A stretch of DNA of 6,799 bases from Lachnospiraceae bacterium (GTDB lineage: Bacteria > Bacillota > Clostridia > Lachnospirales > Lachnospiraceae): the NCBI GenBank assembly GCA_900764225.1, contig CAAFNG010000249.1, positions 1-6,799 on the forward strand, written 5' to 3'. The translations under genes and the position numbers were made by a program. The notes beneath the pieces are model-generated. The model was not told the origin of the DNA. It worked only from the letters and a program-made list of their open reading frames with translations, and ran no database searches. This document shows, one piece after another, positions 1 to 6,634 of this stretch. The stretch's first letter is position 1, and each line of letters begins with the position of its first letter.

Positions 1-23
1 CGTCAGATGTGTATAAGAGACAG
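1..23 (+). other. Illumina Nextera adapter remnant (non-genomic)
   Basis: Bases 5-23 read AGATGTGTATAAGAGACAG, which is the 19-base Tn5 mosaic end used in Nextera libraries. The preceding CGTC is the end of the read-1 side of that adapter (the read-2 side ends in CTCGG). This is untrimmed library sequence at a contig end and should not be annotated as biology. The genomic reading frame of the neighbouring regulator runs up to base 24 and is interrupted exactly there. Confidence 0.97.
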
Positions 24-83
24 ATATAATCCAAGATCAACAAAATTTTCATTTGGAAATACAGAAAAAAGTAAATCGCTCAT
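24..83 (-). CDS. AraC-family transcriptional regulator, N-terminal fragment (truncated by contig end)
   Basis: Reading leftward from the ATG at 83-81 gives 20 codons, MSDLLFSVFPNENFVDLGLY, before the adapter begins. A strong ribosome binding site (AGAGGTGA on the minus strand, about 87-94) sits just upstream of the start. The stretch SVFPNENFVDL resembles the N-terminus of MsmR/RafR-like AraC regulators, which have a cupin-like sugar-sensing domain followed by a C-terminal helix-turn-helix domain. Neither domain is visible here, so the assignment rests on the short N-terminal similarity and on position: it is divergent from an alpha-galactoside transporter operon, where such regulators are commonly found. 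It probably binds the repeated CAAAATG sites in 108-179 and activates the operon in response to sugar; that role is inferred. About 250-280 further residues would be expected off the edge. Confidence 0.75.
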
Positions 84-102
84 TTAAATCACCTCTGATA
101 TC

Positions 103-108
103 ATTATA
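103..108 (-). promoter_or_regulatory. -10 box for the AraC-type regulator
   Basis: The minus strand reads a perfect TATAAT here, 19 bases upstream of the regulator ATG, so transcription would start near base 96-97 and leave a very short leader holding the ribosome binding site. No convincing -35 hexamer is seen 16-18 bp further upstream (about 125-132), as expected for a weak or regulated promoter. One arm of the 12-bp inverted repeat (108-119) touches this -10 box, so the bound protein could repress its own gene. Confidence 0.55.
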
Positions 109-162
109 TATCAAAATGCTAGATAACTTTAAATGATATGGCAAAATGACGCATTTTGATAT
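108..162. promoter_or_regulatory. Candidate operator: 12-bp inverted repeat with an extra internal CAAAATG copy
   Basis: ATATCAAAATGC (108-119) and its exact reverse complement GCATTTTGATAT (151-162) form a perfect 12-bp inverted repeat separated by 31 bases. A further CAAAATG at 142-148 lies in direct orientation 30 bases after the copy at 112-118. With the inverted copy at 152-158 it forms a compact palindrome with a 3-base centre. A weaker relative, AAAATGCT, is at 172-179. The copies lie between two divergent promoters, as expected for the binding sites of the AraC-type regulator. Which protein binds is inferred. Confidence 0.6.
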
Positions 163-183
163 AAAACAGAAAAAATGCTGCTA

Positions 184-212
184 TTTATACAAGCATAAAG
201 CTATGTTAAAAT
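184..212 (+). promoter_or_regulatory. Promoter of the alpha-galactoside operon
   Basis: TTTATA (184-189, four of six consensus -35 bases) and TAAAAT (207-212) are separated by exactly 17 bp, and TGT directly before the -10 makes it an extended -10. The start point would be near 219, leaving a leader of about 110 bases before the lipoprotein ATG at 329. The poor -35 fits a promoter needing an activator. The AAAATGCT word at 172-179 lies just upstream of the -35, where AraC-type activators often bind. Confidence 0.6.
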
Positions 213-328
213 AGGTTCTACAAAGAAATGATACCGGAAAGCAGAACGTGTATATCCCCGGAAAGTATATTTTAGGGACGGGTGATAACAGAGCTTTTCA
301 GAGAAAGAGAAGGAAGGAGCATAATAAG

Positions 329-1624
329 ATGCGAAACAGAAGTAAATGGATATTCTGTATGGGACTTGCCTTTACCATGGCGGCCACAACCGTATTGAGT
401 GGATGTAGCCTGGGAAAAAAAGACAGCGGAAAAACGGAAATAGAACTTGTCCAGTATAAGCCGGAAGCGGTAAAAGCATTCGAAAAGATGGAAGAAAAGT
501 TCAATGCCACTCACGATGATATTCATCTTACCATTGAATCGCCGAATGATGCAATGACTGTGCTGAAAACAAGATTTATCCGGGAGGACAATCCGGATAT
601 CATTGGAATCGGCGGTGAGGTAAGCTATTCCAATTTCCTGGACTCGGACATGTTGATGGATATTTCGGATTATCAGGGACTGGATTCGATCAAGGACGCA
701 TACAAAGAGATCGATAAGGCACTGGAATTTGTTCCGGAGGACGGCGTATATGCAGTTCCTTATGTGGCCAATGCAGCAGGAATTCTGTATAACAAGGACA
801 TGTTTGAAGAACATGGATGGCAGATCCCGACAACCTGGGATGAATTCATGGATCTCTGTGAGGAGATCAAAGCAGCAGGCATTCTTCCCCTGTATTTTGG
901 ATTTAAGGACACATGGACCTGTCTTGCACCGTGGAACTCTATTGCAGTAGATCTTGCGCCGGCAGATGTATGCCGGCAGGTAAACAAGGGAGAAACGACC
1001 TTTACGGAAGAGTATAAGGAGGCTGCGGACCGTATGCTGGAGCTTCTTCCGTATGGCCCGGATGATCCATTTGCCTATGACTACAACGGAGCCTGCACAG
1101 CCTTTGCAAACGGGGAATCAGCTATGTATCCTATTGGAAGCTATGCGATCCCGCAGATTCAGAGCGTAAATCCGGATATGAATATTGATTCTTTTGTAAC
1201 TCCGGCAAGCAACGATCCGTCAGAAAACAAACTGAATTCCGGTATTGACCTTCAGTTCTGTGTTATGAATGACTGCGAGAACAAGGAAGCAGCTTATGAA
1301 GTTCTGGATTTCCTTCTGGAGGATGAGAATATACAGACATACCTGGACGACCAGAAAGCGGTTCCATGTAAAGAAGGCGATTTCACACTGCCGGAAACAC
1401 TGGATGGAATGAAGGAATACATAAAAGAAGGAAAAATGGCCGATTATCAGGATCATTATTATCCGTCCGAGATGGCAGTAGATGCACAGATCCAGACCTT
1501 CCTGATGAAAAAAGACGAGGATGCATTCCTGAAGAAATTTGACAAAGACTGGATAAGATACAATCGTGATATTATCCGTAAGGTTCAGGATTATGAGAAG
1601 AAACAGGAGAAAGGAGAGAACTGA
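329..1624 (+). CDS. Carbohydrate ABC transporter substrate-binding lipoprotein (CUT1, MsmE/RafE-like)
   Basis: This 431-residue protein is the extracellular sugar receptor of the transporter. It starts with a lipoprotein signal peptide: basic MRNRSK, a hydrophobic stretch to about residue 22, and lipobox LSGC with the lipid-carrying Cys at 26. The mature part is a family 1 solute-binding protein: a TEIELVQYKPE first strand (36-46), the hallmark DGVYAVPYVANAAGILYNKDMF (138-159), IPTTWDEF (166-173), and ANGESAMYPIGSY (260-272). Length is typical of the family. The frame stays open upstream to a GTG at 248, but ATG 329 is chosen because it has AAGGAG 9-10 bases upstream and begins a proper signal peptide. 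The C-terminus is lysine-rich. The downstream permeases and GH36 enzyme suggest an alpha-galactoside ligand (raffinose, stachyose, melibiose); sequence alone does not prove the ligand. The mature protein has seven cysteines besides the lipidated one. Confidence 0.93.
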   Translation: MRNRSKWIFCMGLAFTMAATTVLSGCSLGKKDSGKTEIELVQYKPEAVKAFEKMEEKFNATHDDIHLTIESPNDAMTVLKTRFIREDNPDIIGIGGEVSYSNFLDSDMLMDISDYQGLDSIKDAYKEIDKALEFVPEDGVYAVPYVANAAGILYNKDMFEEHGWQIPTTWDEFMDLCEEIKAAGILPLYFGFKDTWTCLAPWNSIAVDLAPADVCRQVNKGETTFTEEYKEAADRMLELLPYGPDDPFAYDYNGACTAFANGESAMYPIGSYAIPQIQSVNPDMNIDSFVTPASNDPSENKLNSGIDLQFCVMNDCENKEAAYEVLDFLLEDENIQTYLDDQKAVPCKEGDFTLPETLDGMKEYIKEGKMADYQDHYYPSEMAVDAQIQTFLMKKDEDAFLKKFDKDWIRYNRDIIRKVQDYEKKQEKGEN

Positions 1625-1626
1625 TC

Positions 1627-2505
1627 ATGGGAAAAAAATCTATGAGTGGAAGAAAAATGACATTTCTGCTGATCACGATTCCGATTGTGGCACTGTTTTT
1701 CTGCTTTAACACACTGCCATTGATCAAAGGTGTGATCTACAGCTTTACCAACTTTAAGGGATATGGAAGCTATGACTGGGTTGGCCTTCGAAACTATAAA
1801 GATCTTTTTACGGACAGCAGAGTAGGTGGCTCCTATCTGTTCACCTTTAAGCTGGCTATTGCGGCAACGATCGTGACCAATGTGGTCAGTCTGCTCCTGG
1901 CACTGGGACTGAACAGCAAGATCCGTTTCAAGAGTGCACTGCGTGGAGCTTATTTTATCCCGAATGTACTTGGAGCTCTTGTTGTAGGATATATTTTCAA
2001 CTATTTATTTACATACATTCTTCCGGCGTTCGGAAAAGCCATCGGAAGCAAAACCTTTTCCTCAAGTATGCTTTCCAGCACAAGCCTTGCATGGGTAGCT
2101 ATCGTGGTTGTGTGTGCATGGCAGTCCATCGCAATGAACACGATCATCTATATCTCCGGTCTTCAGACAGTTCCGGAGGATGTGTATGAGGCAGGTGCCA
2201 TTGACGGAGCTACCGGCTTTGCAAAATTCCGTTATCTGACCTTTCCGTTGATCATTCCGTTCTTCAGCATCAACATGGTACTGTGTGTGAAGAACTTCCT
2301 GATGGTATTTGACCAGATCATGGCCTTGACAAAAGGCGGTCCTGCACAGAGTACAGAGTCTATTTCCTACCTGATCTACAACAACGGTATGAGTGGCGGT
2401 CAGTTCGGTTTCCAGAGTGCCAATGCCGTGGTATTCTTCGTTGTGATCGTGATCATTTCCGTAGCACAGATGACCATCACAGGTAAAAAGGAGGAACAGC
2501 TGTAA
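1627..2505 (+). CDS. Sugar ABC transporter permease, first subunit (MsmF/RafF-like)
   Basis: This 292-residue membrane protein forms one half of the import channel. It shows about six hydrophobic segments (near 12-34, 71-95, 107-131, 153-177, 205-227 and 265-284). A first-subunit CUT1 signature follows helix 1 (DWVGLRNYKDLF, 50-61). The cytoplasmic EAA loop that contacts the ATPase is at 188-211 (EAGAIDGATGFAKFRYLTFP and following). The motif ALTKGGPAQSTE (233-244) is characteristic of MalF/MsmF-type permeases. It begins two bases after the lipoprotein stop, with AAGGAGAG (1611-1618) as ribosome binding site, so the two are co-transcribed and probably translationally coupled. It should pair with the next gene product and with an ATPase that is not encoded in this window. 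Confidence 0.94.
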   Translation: MGKKSMSGRKMTFLLITIPIVALFFCFNTLPLIKGVIYSFTNFKGYGSYDWVGLRNYKDLFTDSRVGGSYLFTFKLAIAATIVTNVVSLLLALGLNSKIRFKSALRGAYFIPNVLGALVVGYIFNYLFTYILPAFGKAIGSKTFSSSMLSSTSLAWVAIVVVCAWQSIAMNTIIYISGLQTVPEDVYEAGAIDGATGFAKFRYLTFPLIIPFFSINMVLCVKNFLMVFDQIMALTKGGPAQSTESISYLIYNNGMSGGQFGFQSANAVVFFVVIVIISVAQMTITGKKEEQL

Positions 2506-3347
2506 TGAAGACAAAAGTAAGGGAAAAAGTAAACTGGCCGGTAACGATCCTTCTGATCCTCGGTCTTGTGACCGTAGTATTTCCACTTTATATGACTGTG
2601 GTGATTGCGTTCAAGCAGCCAAGTGAAATGACAAACAGCGTGGCAGGAATCCTCTCTCTGCCGAAAAAATTCAGCTTTTCCAATTTTGCTGAGGCTATGC
2701 GAGTAACCGATTTCTGGCATTCTCTGGGAAACAGTGTGCTGATCACAGTGATTACTGTAATACTTGCGATTGTAATTCATTCTCTTCTGGGTTATGCTAT
2801 AGCAAGAAACAAAAACAGCAAATTTTATAAATTTATTTATCTTTATGTGGTAAGCGGTATGTTCGTGCCGTTTGCGATCTTGATGATGCCACTCGTAAAG
2901 CAGACTGCTGAGATGGGCCTTGACAACAGGGTGGGAGTTATCATTCTTTACACTGTATTTTATATGCCGATGAACGTGCTCCTTTATTCCGGATATCTGA
3001 CAAATATCCCGATGGCACTTGAAGAAGCAGCCTGCGTGGACGGAGCCAGCACCTGGACAACCTACTGGAAGATCATTTTCCCGATCATGAAGCCGATGCA
3101 TGCGACGGTTGCAGTTCTGACTGCACTGGGAACCTGGAACGATGTTATGACACCACTTGTTATCATGTCCGGCTCCAACGGAGGAACCACACTTCCACTG
3201 GCACAGCTGAACTTCCAGACACAGTTTGGAACCAATTATAATCTTGCGTTTGCATCTTACCTGCTTGCACTTCTACCGATCCTTCTGTTCTATCTGATCT
3301 GCCAGAAGCACATTTTAAATGGTGTTGTAAACGGTGCGGTAAAATAA
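2505..3347 (+). CDS. Sugar ABC transporter permease, second subunit (MsmG/RafG-like)
   Basis: This 280-residue protein is the partner permease of the MalG/MsmG type. About six membrane segments are seen (near 12-34, 74-97, 108-131, 142-165, 198-219 and 246-266). The periplasmic-side segment after helix 1 carries AFKQPSEM (35-42), typical of second subunits. The EAA loop EEAACVDGASTWTTYWKIIFP lies at 173-193, and TWNDVMTPLVI (210-220) is a conserved MalG-family region. Its ATG overlaps the previous stop codon (TAATG, one base shared), with AAAAGGAGG about 10 bases upstream inside the preceding gene, so translation is coupled. Length is normal for the family. It works with the preceding permease and the upstream lipoprotein to import an oligosaccharide. 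Confidence 0.94.
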   Translation: MKTKVREKVNWPVTILLILGLVTVVFPLYMTVVIAFKQPSEMTNSVAGILSLPKKFSFSNFAEAMRVTDFWHSLGNSVLITVITVILAIVIHSLLGYAIARNKNSKFYKFIYLYVVSGMFVPFAILMMPLVKQTAEMGLDNRVGVIILYTVFYMPMNVLLYSGYLTNIPMALEEAACVDGASTWTTYWKIIFPIMKPMHATVAVLTALGTWNDVMTPLVIMSGSNGGTTLPLAQLNFQTQFGTNYNLAFASYLLALLPILLFYLICQKHILNGVVNGAVK

Positions 3348-3370
3348 ACTGACAAAAAGGAGAATCCGAT

Positions 3371-5551
3371 ATGGGAATAATCTATTGTGAAAAAGACAGG
3401 ACATTTACATTACAGACGAAAGAAACAACATATCAGATGCAGGTGGATCCATATGGATTCCTCCTTCATCTTTACTATGGCAAAAAAGCTGAGGGCTGCA
3501 TGGAGCATCTTCTGACTTACTATGACAGAGGCTTTTCCGGAAATCCTTATGATGCAGGCAGTGACAGAACTTACTCTATGGATGCACTTCCGCAGGAGTT
3601 TTCCTGTTTCGGAAACGGGGATTTCAGAAGCACAGCCCTGATGCTGGAAAATGGCGACGGCAGCATGAGCTGCGATATGCGCTATAAGAGTTATACCATC
3701 CGTGACGGTAAATACAGTCTTCCGGGTCTGCCGGCTGTTTATGCAGATAATGATGAGGCACAGACTCTTGAAATCGTTCTTGAGGATCCGGCTACCGGTG
3801 TGGAAGCCATGCTGCTCTACGGAGTACTCCCGGAAACAGATATCATTACCCGAAGTGCATACATCCGCAACCGGAGTGAAAAAAAGATCTACGTGAATAA
3901 GATTATGTCCGCAGAGCTTGATTTCCTTTATGGTGATTATGAGCTACTCACCTTTTATGGCAGACATGCCATGGAACGGAATCTGCAGAGAGTGCCGGTG
4001 GCTCACGGAAGCCAGATGATCGGCAGTGTCCGTGGAACCTCAAGCCATCAGTACAATCCGCTTATGATTCTTGCGGATAAGGATACTACAGAGGATAATG
4101 GCAGCTGTTATGCCATGTCATTTGTATACAGTGGAAATTTCCAGGGAGAGGTTCTCAAGGATCAGTATAATCAGACCAGAATGCTCCTCGGTGTTCAGGA
4201 GGACTGCTTCCGCTATCCTCTGGAAGCAGGCGAAAGCTTTTATGCGCCGGAAGTGATCTTAAGCTATGCAGATAAAGGTCTGAACCGTCTTTCCCAGAAC
4301 CTGCATGACTGCATCCGCCATCACATCTGCCGTGGAAAATATAAGACAGAGGTACGCCCGGTTCTGGTAAACAGCTGGGAGGCGGCATACTTTGATTTTA
4401 CAGGAGAAACTTTATATGCTCTTGCAAAAGAGGCAAAGAGCCTTGGCATCGATATGCTGGTGCTGGATGATGGCTGGTTCGGCAAGCGTGATGACGACAA
4501 CAGCGGTCTTGGTGACTGGTATGTCAATGAGGAGAAGCTTGGCGGTCCGCTGGGAGAGCTTGTCACAAAGGTAAATGACCTTGGCGTGAAATTCGGTATC
4601 TGGATCGAACCGGAAATGATCTCAGAGGACAGCGACCTTTACCGTGAGCATCCGGACTGGGCCCTGACAATTCCGGGCAGAAAGCCGGTGCGTTCCAGAA
4701 ACCAGCTGGTACTTGATTTTTCCAGAAAAGAAGTAGTAGATGGGATTTTTGACCAGATCAGCAAAGTTCTGGATCAGGCAAACATTGAGTACGTTAAATG
4801 GGATATGAACCGAAGCCTGATGGATGTATTTTCTGTTATTACAAAAGATCAGGGACGCGTGATGTATGATTATGTTCTGGGACTGTACGATTTTCTGGAC
4901 CGTATGGTGAACCGTTATCCTGATCTTCTCATCGAAGGCTGCAGTGGTGGTGGCGGAAGATTCGACGCCGGCATGCTTTATTACACACCGCAGATCTGGT
5001 GCAGTGACAATTCCGATGCCATTGACAGACTGCGAATTCAGTATGGAACCTCTTTCGGTTATCCGGTGTCAGCAGTCGGTTCTCATGTATCGGCTGTGCC
5101 GAATCATCAGACTGGAAGAGTTACACCGTTACATACAAGAGGCGTGGTTGCCATGTCAGGAACCTTCGGCTATGAACTGGATCTTCTGAAGCTTACGGAG
5201 GAAGAGAAAGATGAGGTCCGAAGTCAGATTGAAGAGTACAGAAGATTTGCCCCGCTGATTCAGAATGGAAAGTACTATCGCCTGACAGATCCGGTAAAGA
5301 GTGAAATCTGTGCATGGGAAATCCTGGGACAGTCGCAGGAGGAAGTGCTTCTGAATGTTGTAATGGAAGAAATTCATGGAAATATGACAGTGAATTATGT
5401 ACAGCTGCGGGGACTTGAGGAGAATGCACTGTACAAGGAGCAGTCCTCCGGAAAGATTTATTCCGGAGCGGCACTGATGTACGCGGGAATCCCGCTTCCT
5501 GTGGAGATGGGTGAATATAAGGCTTATCAGTATCATTTTGTAAGAGAATAA
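3371..5551 (+). CDS. aga: Alpha-galactosidase, glycoside hydrolase family 36
   Basis: This 726-residue enzyme hydrolyses terminal alpha-1,6-galactose from melibiose, raffinose and stachyose. There is no signal peptide, so it acts in the cytoplasm on imported sugar. The layout is that of long bacterial GH36 enzymes: an N-terminal beta-sandwich domain (about 1-320), a TIM barrel (about 325-605) and a C-terminal beta domain (about 610-726). Active-site motifs are intact: NSWEAAYF (334-341), LDDGWFG (365-371), WIEPEM (411-416), RSRNQLVLDF (441-450), and YVKWDMNR (474-481) with the nucleophile Asp478. CSGGGGRFD (524-532) follows, then WCSDNSDAIDRLR (543-555), which holds the acid/base Asp, probably 546. 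The length and motifs resemble tetrameric AgaB/MelA/Aga enzymes. It begins 23 bases after the permease stop with AAAGGAG (3356-3362) and is the last gene of the operon. GH36 also includes transglycosylases, but the intact motifs and the transporter context favour hydrolysis. The symbol aga follows streptococcal and raf/msm usage. Confidence 0.95.
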   Translation: MGIIYCEKDRTFTLQTKETTYQMQVDPYGFLLHLYYGKKAEGCMEHLLTYYDRGFSGNPYDAGSDRTYSMDALPQEFSCFGNGDFRSTALMLENGDGSMSCDMRYKSYTIRDGKYSLPGLPAVYADNDEAQTLEIVLEDPATGVEAMLLYGVLPETDIITRSAYIRNRSEKKIYVNKIMSAELDFLYGDYELLTFYGRHAMERNLQRVPVAHGSQMIGSVRGTSSHQYNPLMILADKDTTEDNGSCYAMSFVYSGNFQGEVLKDQYNQTRMLLGVQEDCFRYPLEAGESFYAPEVILSYADKGLNRLSQNLHDCIRHHICRGKYKTEVRPVLVNSWEAAYFDFTGETLYALAKEAKSLGIDMLVLDDGWFGKRDDDNSGLGDWYVNEEKLGGPLGELVTKVNDLGVKFGIWIEPEMISEDSDLYREHPDWALTIPGRKPVRSRNQLVLDFSRKEVVDGIFDQISKVLDQANIEYVKWDMNRSLMDVFSVITKDQGRVMYDYVLGLYDFLDRMVNRYPDLLIEGCSGGGGRFDAGMLYYTPQIWCSDNSDAIDRLRIQYGTSFGYPVSAVGSHVSAVPNHQTGRVTPLHTRGVVAMSGTFGYELDLLKLTEEEKDEVRSQIEEYRRFAPLIQNGKYYRLTDPVKSEICAWEILGQSQEEVLLNVVMEEIHGNMTVNYVQLRGLEENALYKEQSSGKIYSGAALMYAGIPLPVEMGEYKAYQYHFVRE

Positions 5552-5578
5552 GAGAAATTACGAAGTTATCGGAATACA

Positions 5579-5624
5579 ACAGGACACGGCGCAGACCTTG
5601 ATTGAAGGCTGCGCCGTGTCCTGT
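5579..5624. terminator. Long perfect hairpin between convergent genes (probable bidirectional terminator)
   Basis: The arms 5579-5594 and 5609-5624 are exact reverse complements over 16 bp, GC-rich in the middle (GGACACGGCGCAG). Inside, CCTT (5596-5599) pairs with AAGG (5605-5608) around a GATTG loop, with a single bulged A at 5595. It sits 27 bases past the alpha-galactosidase stop and 29 bases past the epimerase stop on the other strand, the expected place for a shared transcript end. Neither side has a T-run, so it is not a textbook intrinsic terminator. It may instead be a 3' stabilising hairpin or work with a termination factor. Confidence 0.6.
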
Positions 5625-5653
5625 ATGATGATATATCTGAAGAAAAGTTCAGA

Positions 5654-6532
5654 TCAGTGTACAGTGATCTGATAGCTCTTGATAAATTCTTCCTCTGGCC
5701 TGAGAACATTGATATTGGATTTTTCGGTAAGCTCGCCGGTAAAACCACGGTCATCACAACGTCCCATCCATGGCTCCAGGCATACAAAAGGAGCACCTGG
5801 TACAGACCAGATTCCGTAGTTCGGGAAGCCTTCGCTGGTAAGAGTTACATACGGAGTACCATCAGGGAGCAGAATGCTGGCTTTTTGGATCTGTCCGTTA
5901 TCAAAAACAAGAGCATCTTTGTCAAACATATGTGCAGCGATAAGACAGCTTCCGTTTTCCAGGGTAAGGGTATGCGGTTCGTCTGAGATGGCTGTTCCGG
6001 AAGCCGGGTCCAGAAGAAGATAAGTAAGGGAAGTCTGTCCCTCAAAAGCAAGGTGGTAATCACTCTGCACATCATCTTCACGTGCAGGAACACAGAAGGC
6101 AGGGTGGGCACCGATGGTAAAGTACATCGTCTCAGAATCTTCATTTACGACTTCCCAGCATACATCCAGATCATGCTCTTTCAGAGTGTAGGTGATCTTG
6201 AGGGCAAAGGAGAAGGGATAAGATTTCTGTGTCTCATCAGAAGACTTCAGAACGAAGGTAAGAGAAGAATCTGTGATGTCCGTACAGATAAATTCGCTGT
6301 CCCTTGCAAATCCATGCTGTTTGGAAGTGTATTCCGTTCCGTTAAGACGCCAGGTGTCATTGTAATGGCGGCCTACATTCGGAAAAAGCACCGGTGCATG
6401 GCGTTTCCAGTAAGCGGGGTCTGCCTGCCAGAGAACTTCGCGGTCATTTACCTTGTCATAAATGCTGGTGAGCTCGGCACCGTGATCAGAAACGGAAATC
6501 CTGAGAGTATTGTTTTCTATTGTGCGTATCAT
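5654..6532 (-). CDS. Aldose 1-epimerase family protein (LacX-like)
   Basis: This 292-residue cytoplasmic protein belongs to the galactose mutarotase-like family, which interconverts alpha and beta forms of sugars or sugar phosphates on a beta-sandwich fold. Landmarks are HGAELTSI (17-24), the substrate-binding KQHGFAR (71-77, His73), GAHPAF (141-146) with the probable catalytic His143, and CLEPWMG (251-257) with the probable catalytic Glu253. The size and these motifs resemble LacX/YeaD-like members more than classical GalM of about 340 residues. The ATG at 6532 is chosen over an in-frame ATG 12 codons upstream because AGGAGG lies six bases before it and the upstream ATG falls in the promoter -10. 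It is transcribed towards the operon from its own promoter. A role in handling released galactose or glucose fits the context; the true substrate cannot be read from the sequence. Confidence 0.9.
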   Translation of the reverse strand: MIRTIENNTLRISVSDHGAELTSIYDKVNDREVLWQADPAYWKRHAPVLFPNVGRHYNDTWRLNGTEYTSKQHGFARDSEFICTDITDSSLTFVLKSSDETQKSYPFSFALKITYTLKEHDLDVCWEVVNEDSETMYFTIGAHPAFCVPAREDDVQSDYHLAFEGQTSLTYLLLDPASGTAISDEPHTLTLENGSCLIAAHMFDKDALVFDNGQIQKASILLPDGTPYVTLTSEGFPNYGIWSVPGAPFVCLEPWMGRCDDRGFTGELTEKSNINVLRPEEEFIKSYQITVH

Positions 6533-6558
6533 GATAAACCTCCTGTGAGTTTTTTTAT

Positions 6559-6587
6559 ATTTTAGCACATTTTACAGATAATAACGA
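6559..6587 (-). promoter_or_regulatory. Promoter of the epimerase gene
   Basis: On the minus strand TAAAAT (6564-6559) is preceded by TGC, giving an extended -10. The hexamer 17 bp upstream, TCGTTA (6587-6582), is a poor -35. Transcription would begin near 6552, leaving a leader of about 20 bases that carries AGGAGG. The design is like the operon promoter (extended -10, weak -35). Confidence 0.5.
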
Positions 6588-6619
6588 GGAAAATACGGCA
6601 GATAGAAAAAATAACCGTA

Positions 6620-6634
6620 AAATCTGTCAGATTT
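6620..6634. repeat. 15-bp palindrome in the epimerase-ppdK intergenic region
   Basis: AAATCTG (6620-6626) and CAGATTT (6628-6634) are exact inverted repeats around a single central T. The right arm overlaps a perfect TTGACA hexamer (6633-6638) that has no good -10 at the normal distance. It could be a regulator site between the two divergent promoters, but no second copy is seen in the window and it may be chance in AT-rich DNA. Confidence 0.3.

Noticed and set aside
1..23. Transposon end or attachment site at the left edge
   Set aside because: The bases match the synthetic Nextera adapter, including the CGTC specific to read 1.
229..243. TGATACCGGAAAGCA as a catabolite repression (cre) site
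   Set aside because: The left half and central CG fit loosely, but the right half mismatches the consensus and is one base out of register. No better cre-like site was seen in either intergenic region.
228..275. A 15-codon frame (ATG 228 to TAG 275) in the operon leader as a possible leader peptide
   Set aside because: No ribosome binding site and no biased composition or attenuator hairpins.
2062..3101. Two long minus-strand frames (2586-2062 and 3101-2400) opposite the permease genes
   Set aside because: They are antisense to clear permease genes, overlap each other, lack ribosome binding sites, and their translations are rich in His, Cys and Arg without recognisable domains.
5156..5579. 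Minus-strand frames opposite the end of the alpha-galactosidase
   Set aside because: They are shadows of the conserved C-terminal GH36 coding sequence with no ribosome binding site and no protein-like features.
6053..6565. A 170-codon plus-strand frame opposite the epimerase
   Set aside because: The minus-strand reading has the family motifs (QHGFAR, GAHPAF, CLEPWMG), a ribosome binding site and a promoter. The plus-strand frame has none of these.
6533..6568. Upstream ATG adding 12 residues to the epimerase
   Set aside because: The upstream ATG falls in the extended -10 element and lacks a ribosome binding site, while ATG 6532 follows AGGAGG at six bases.
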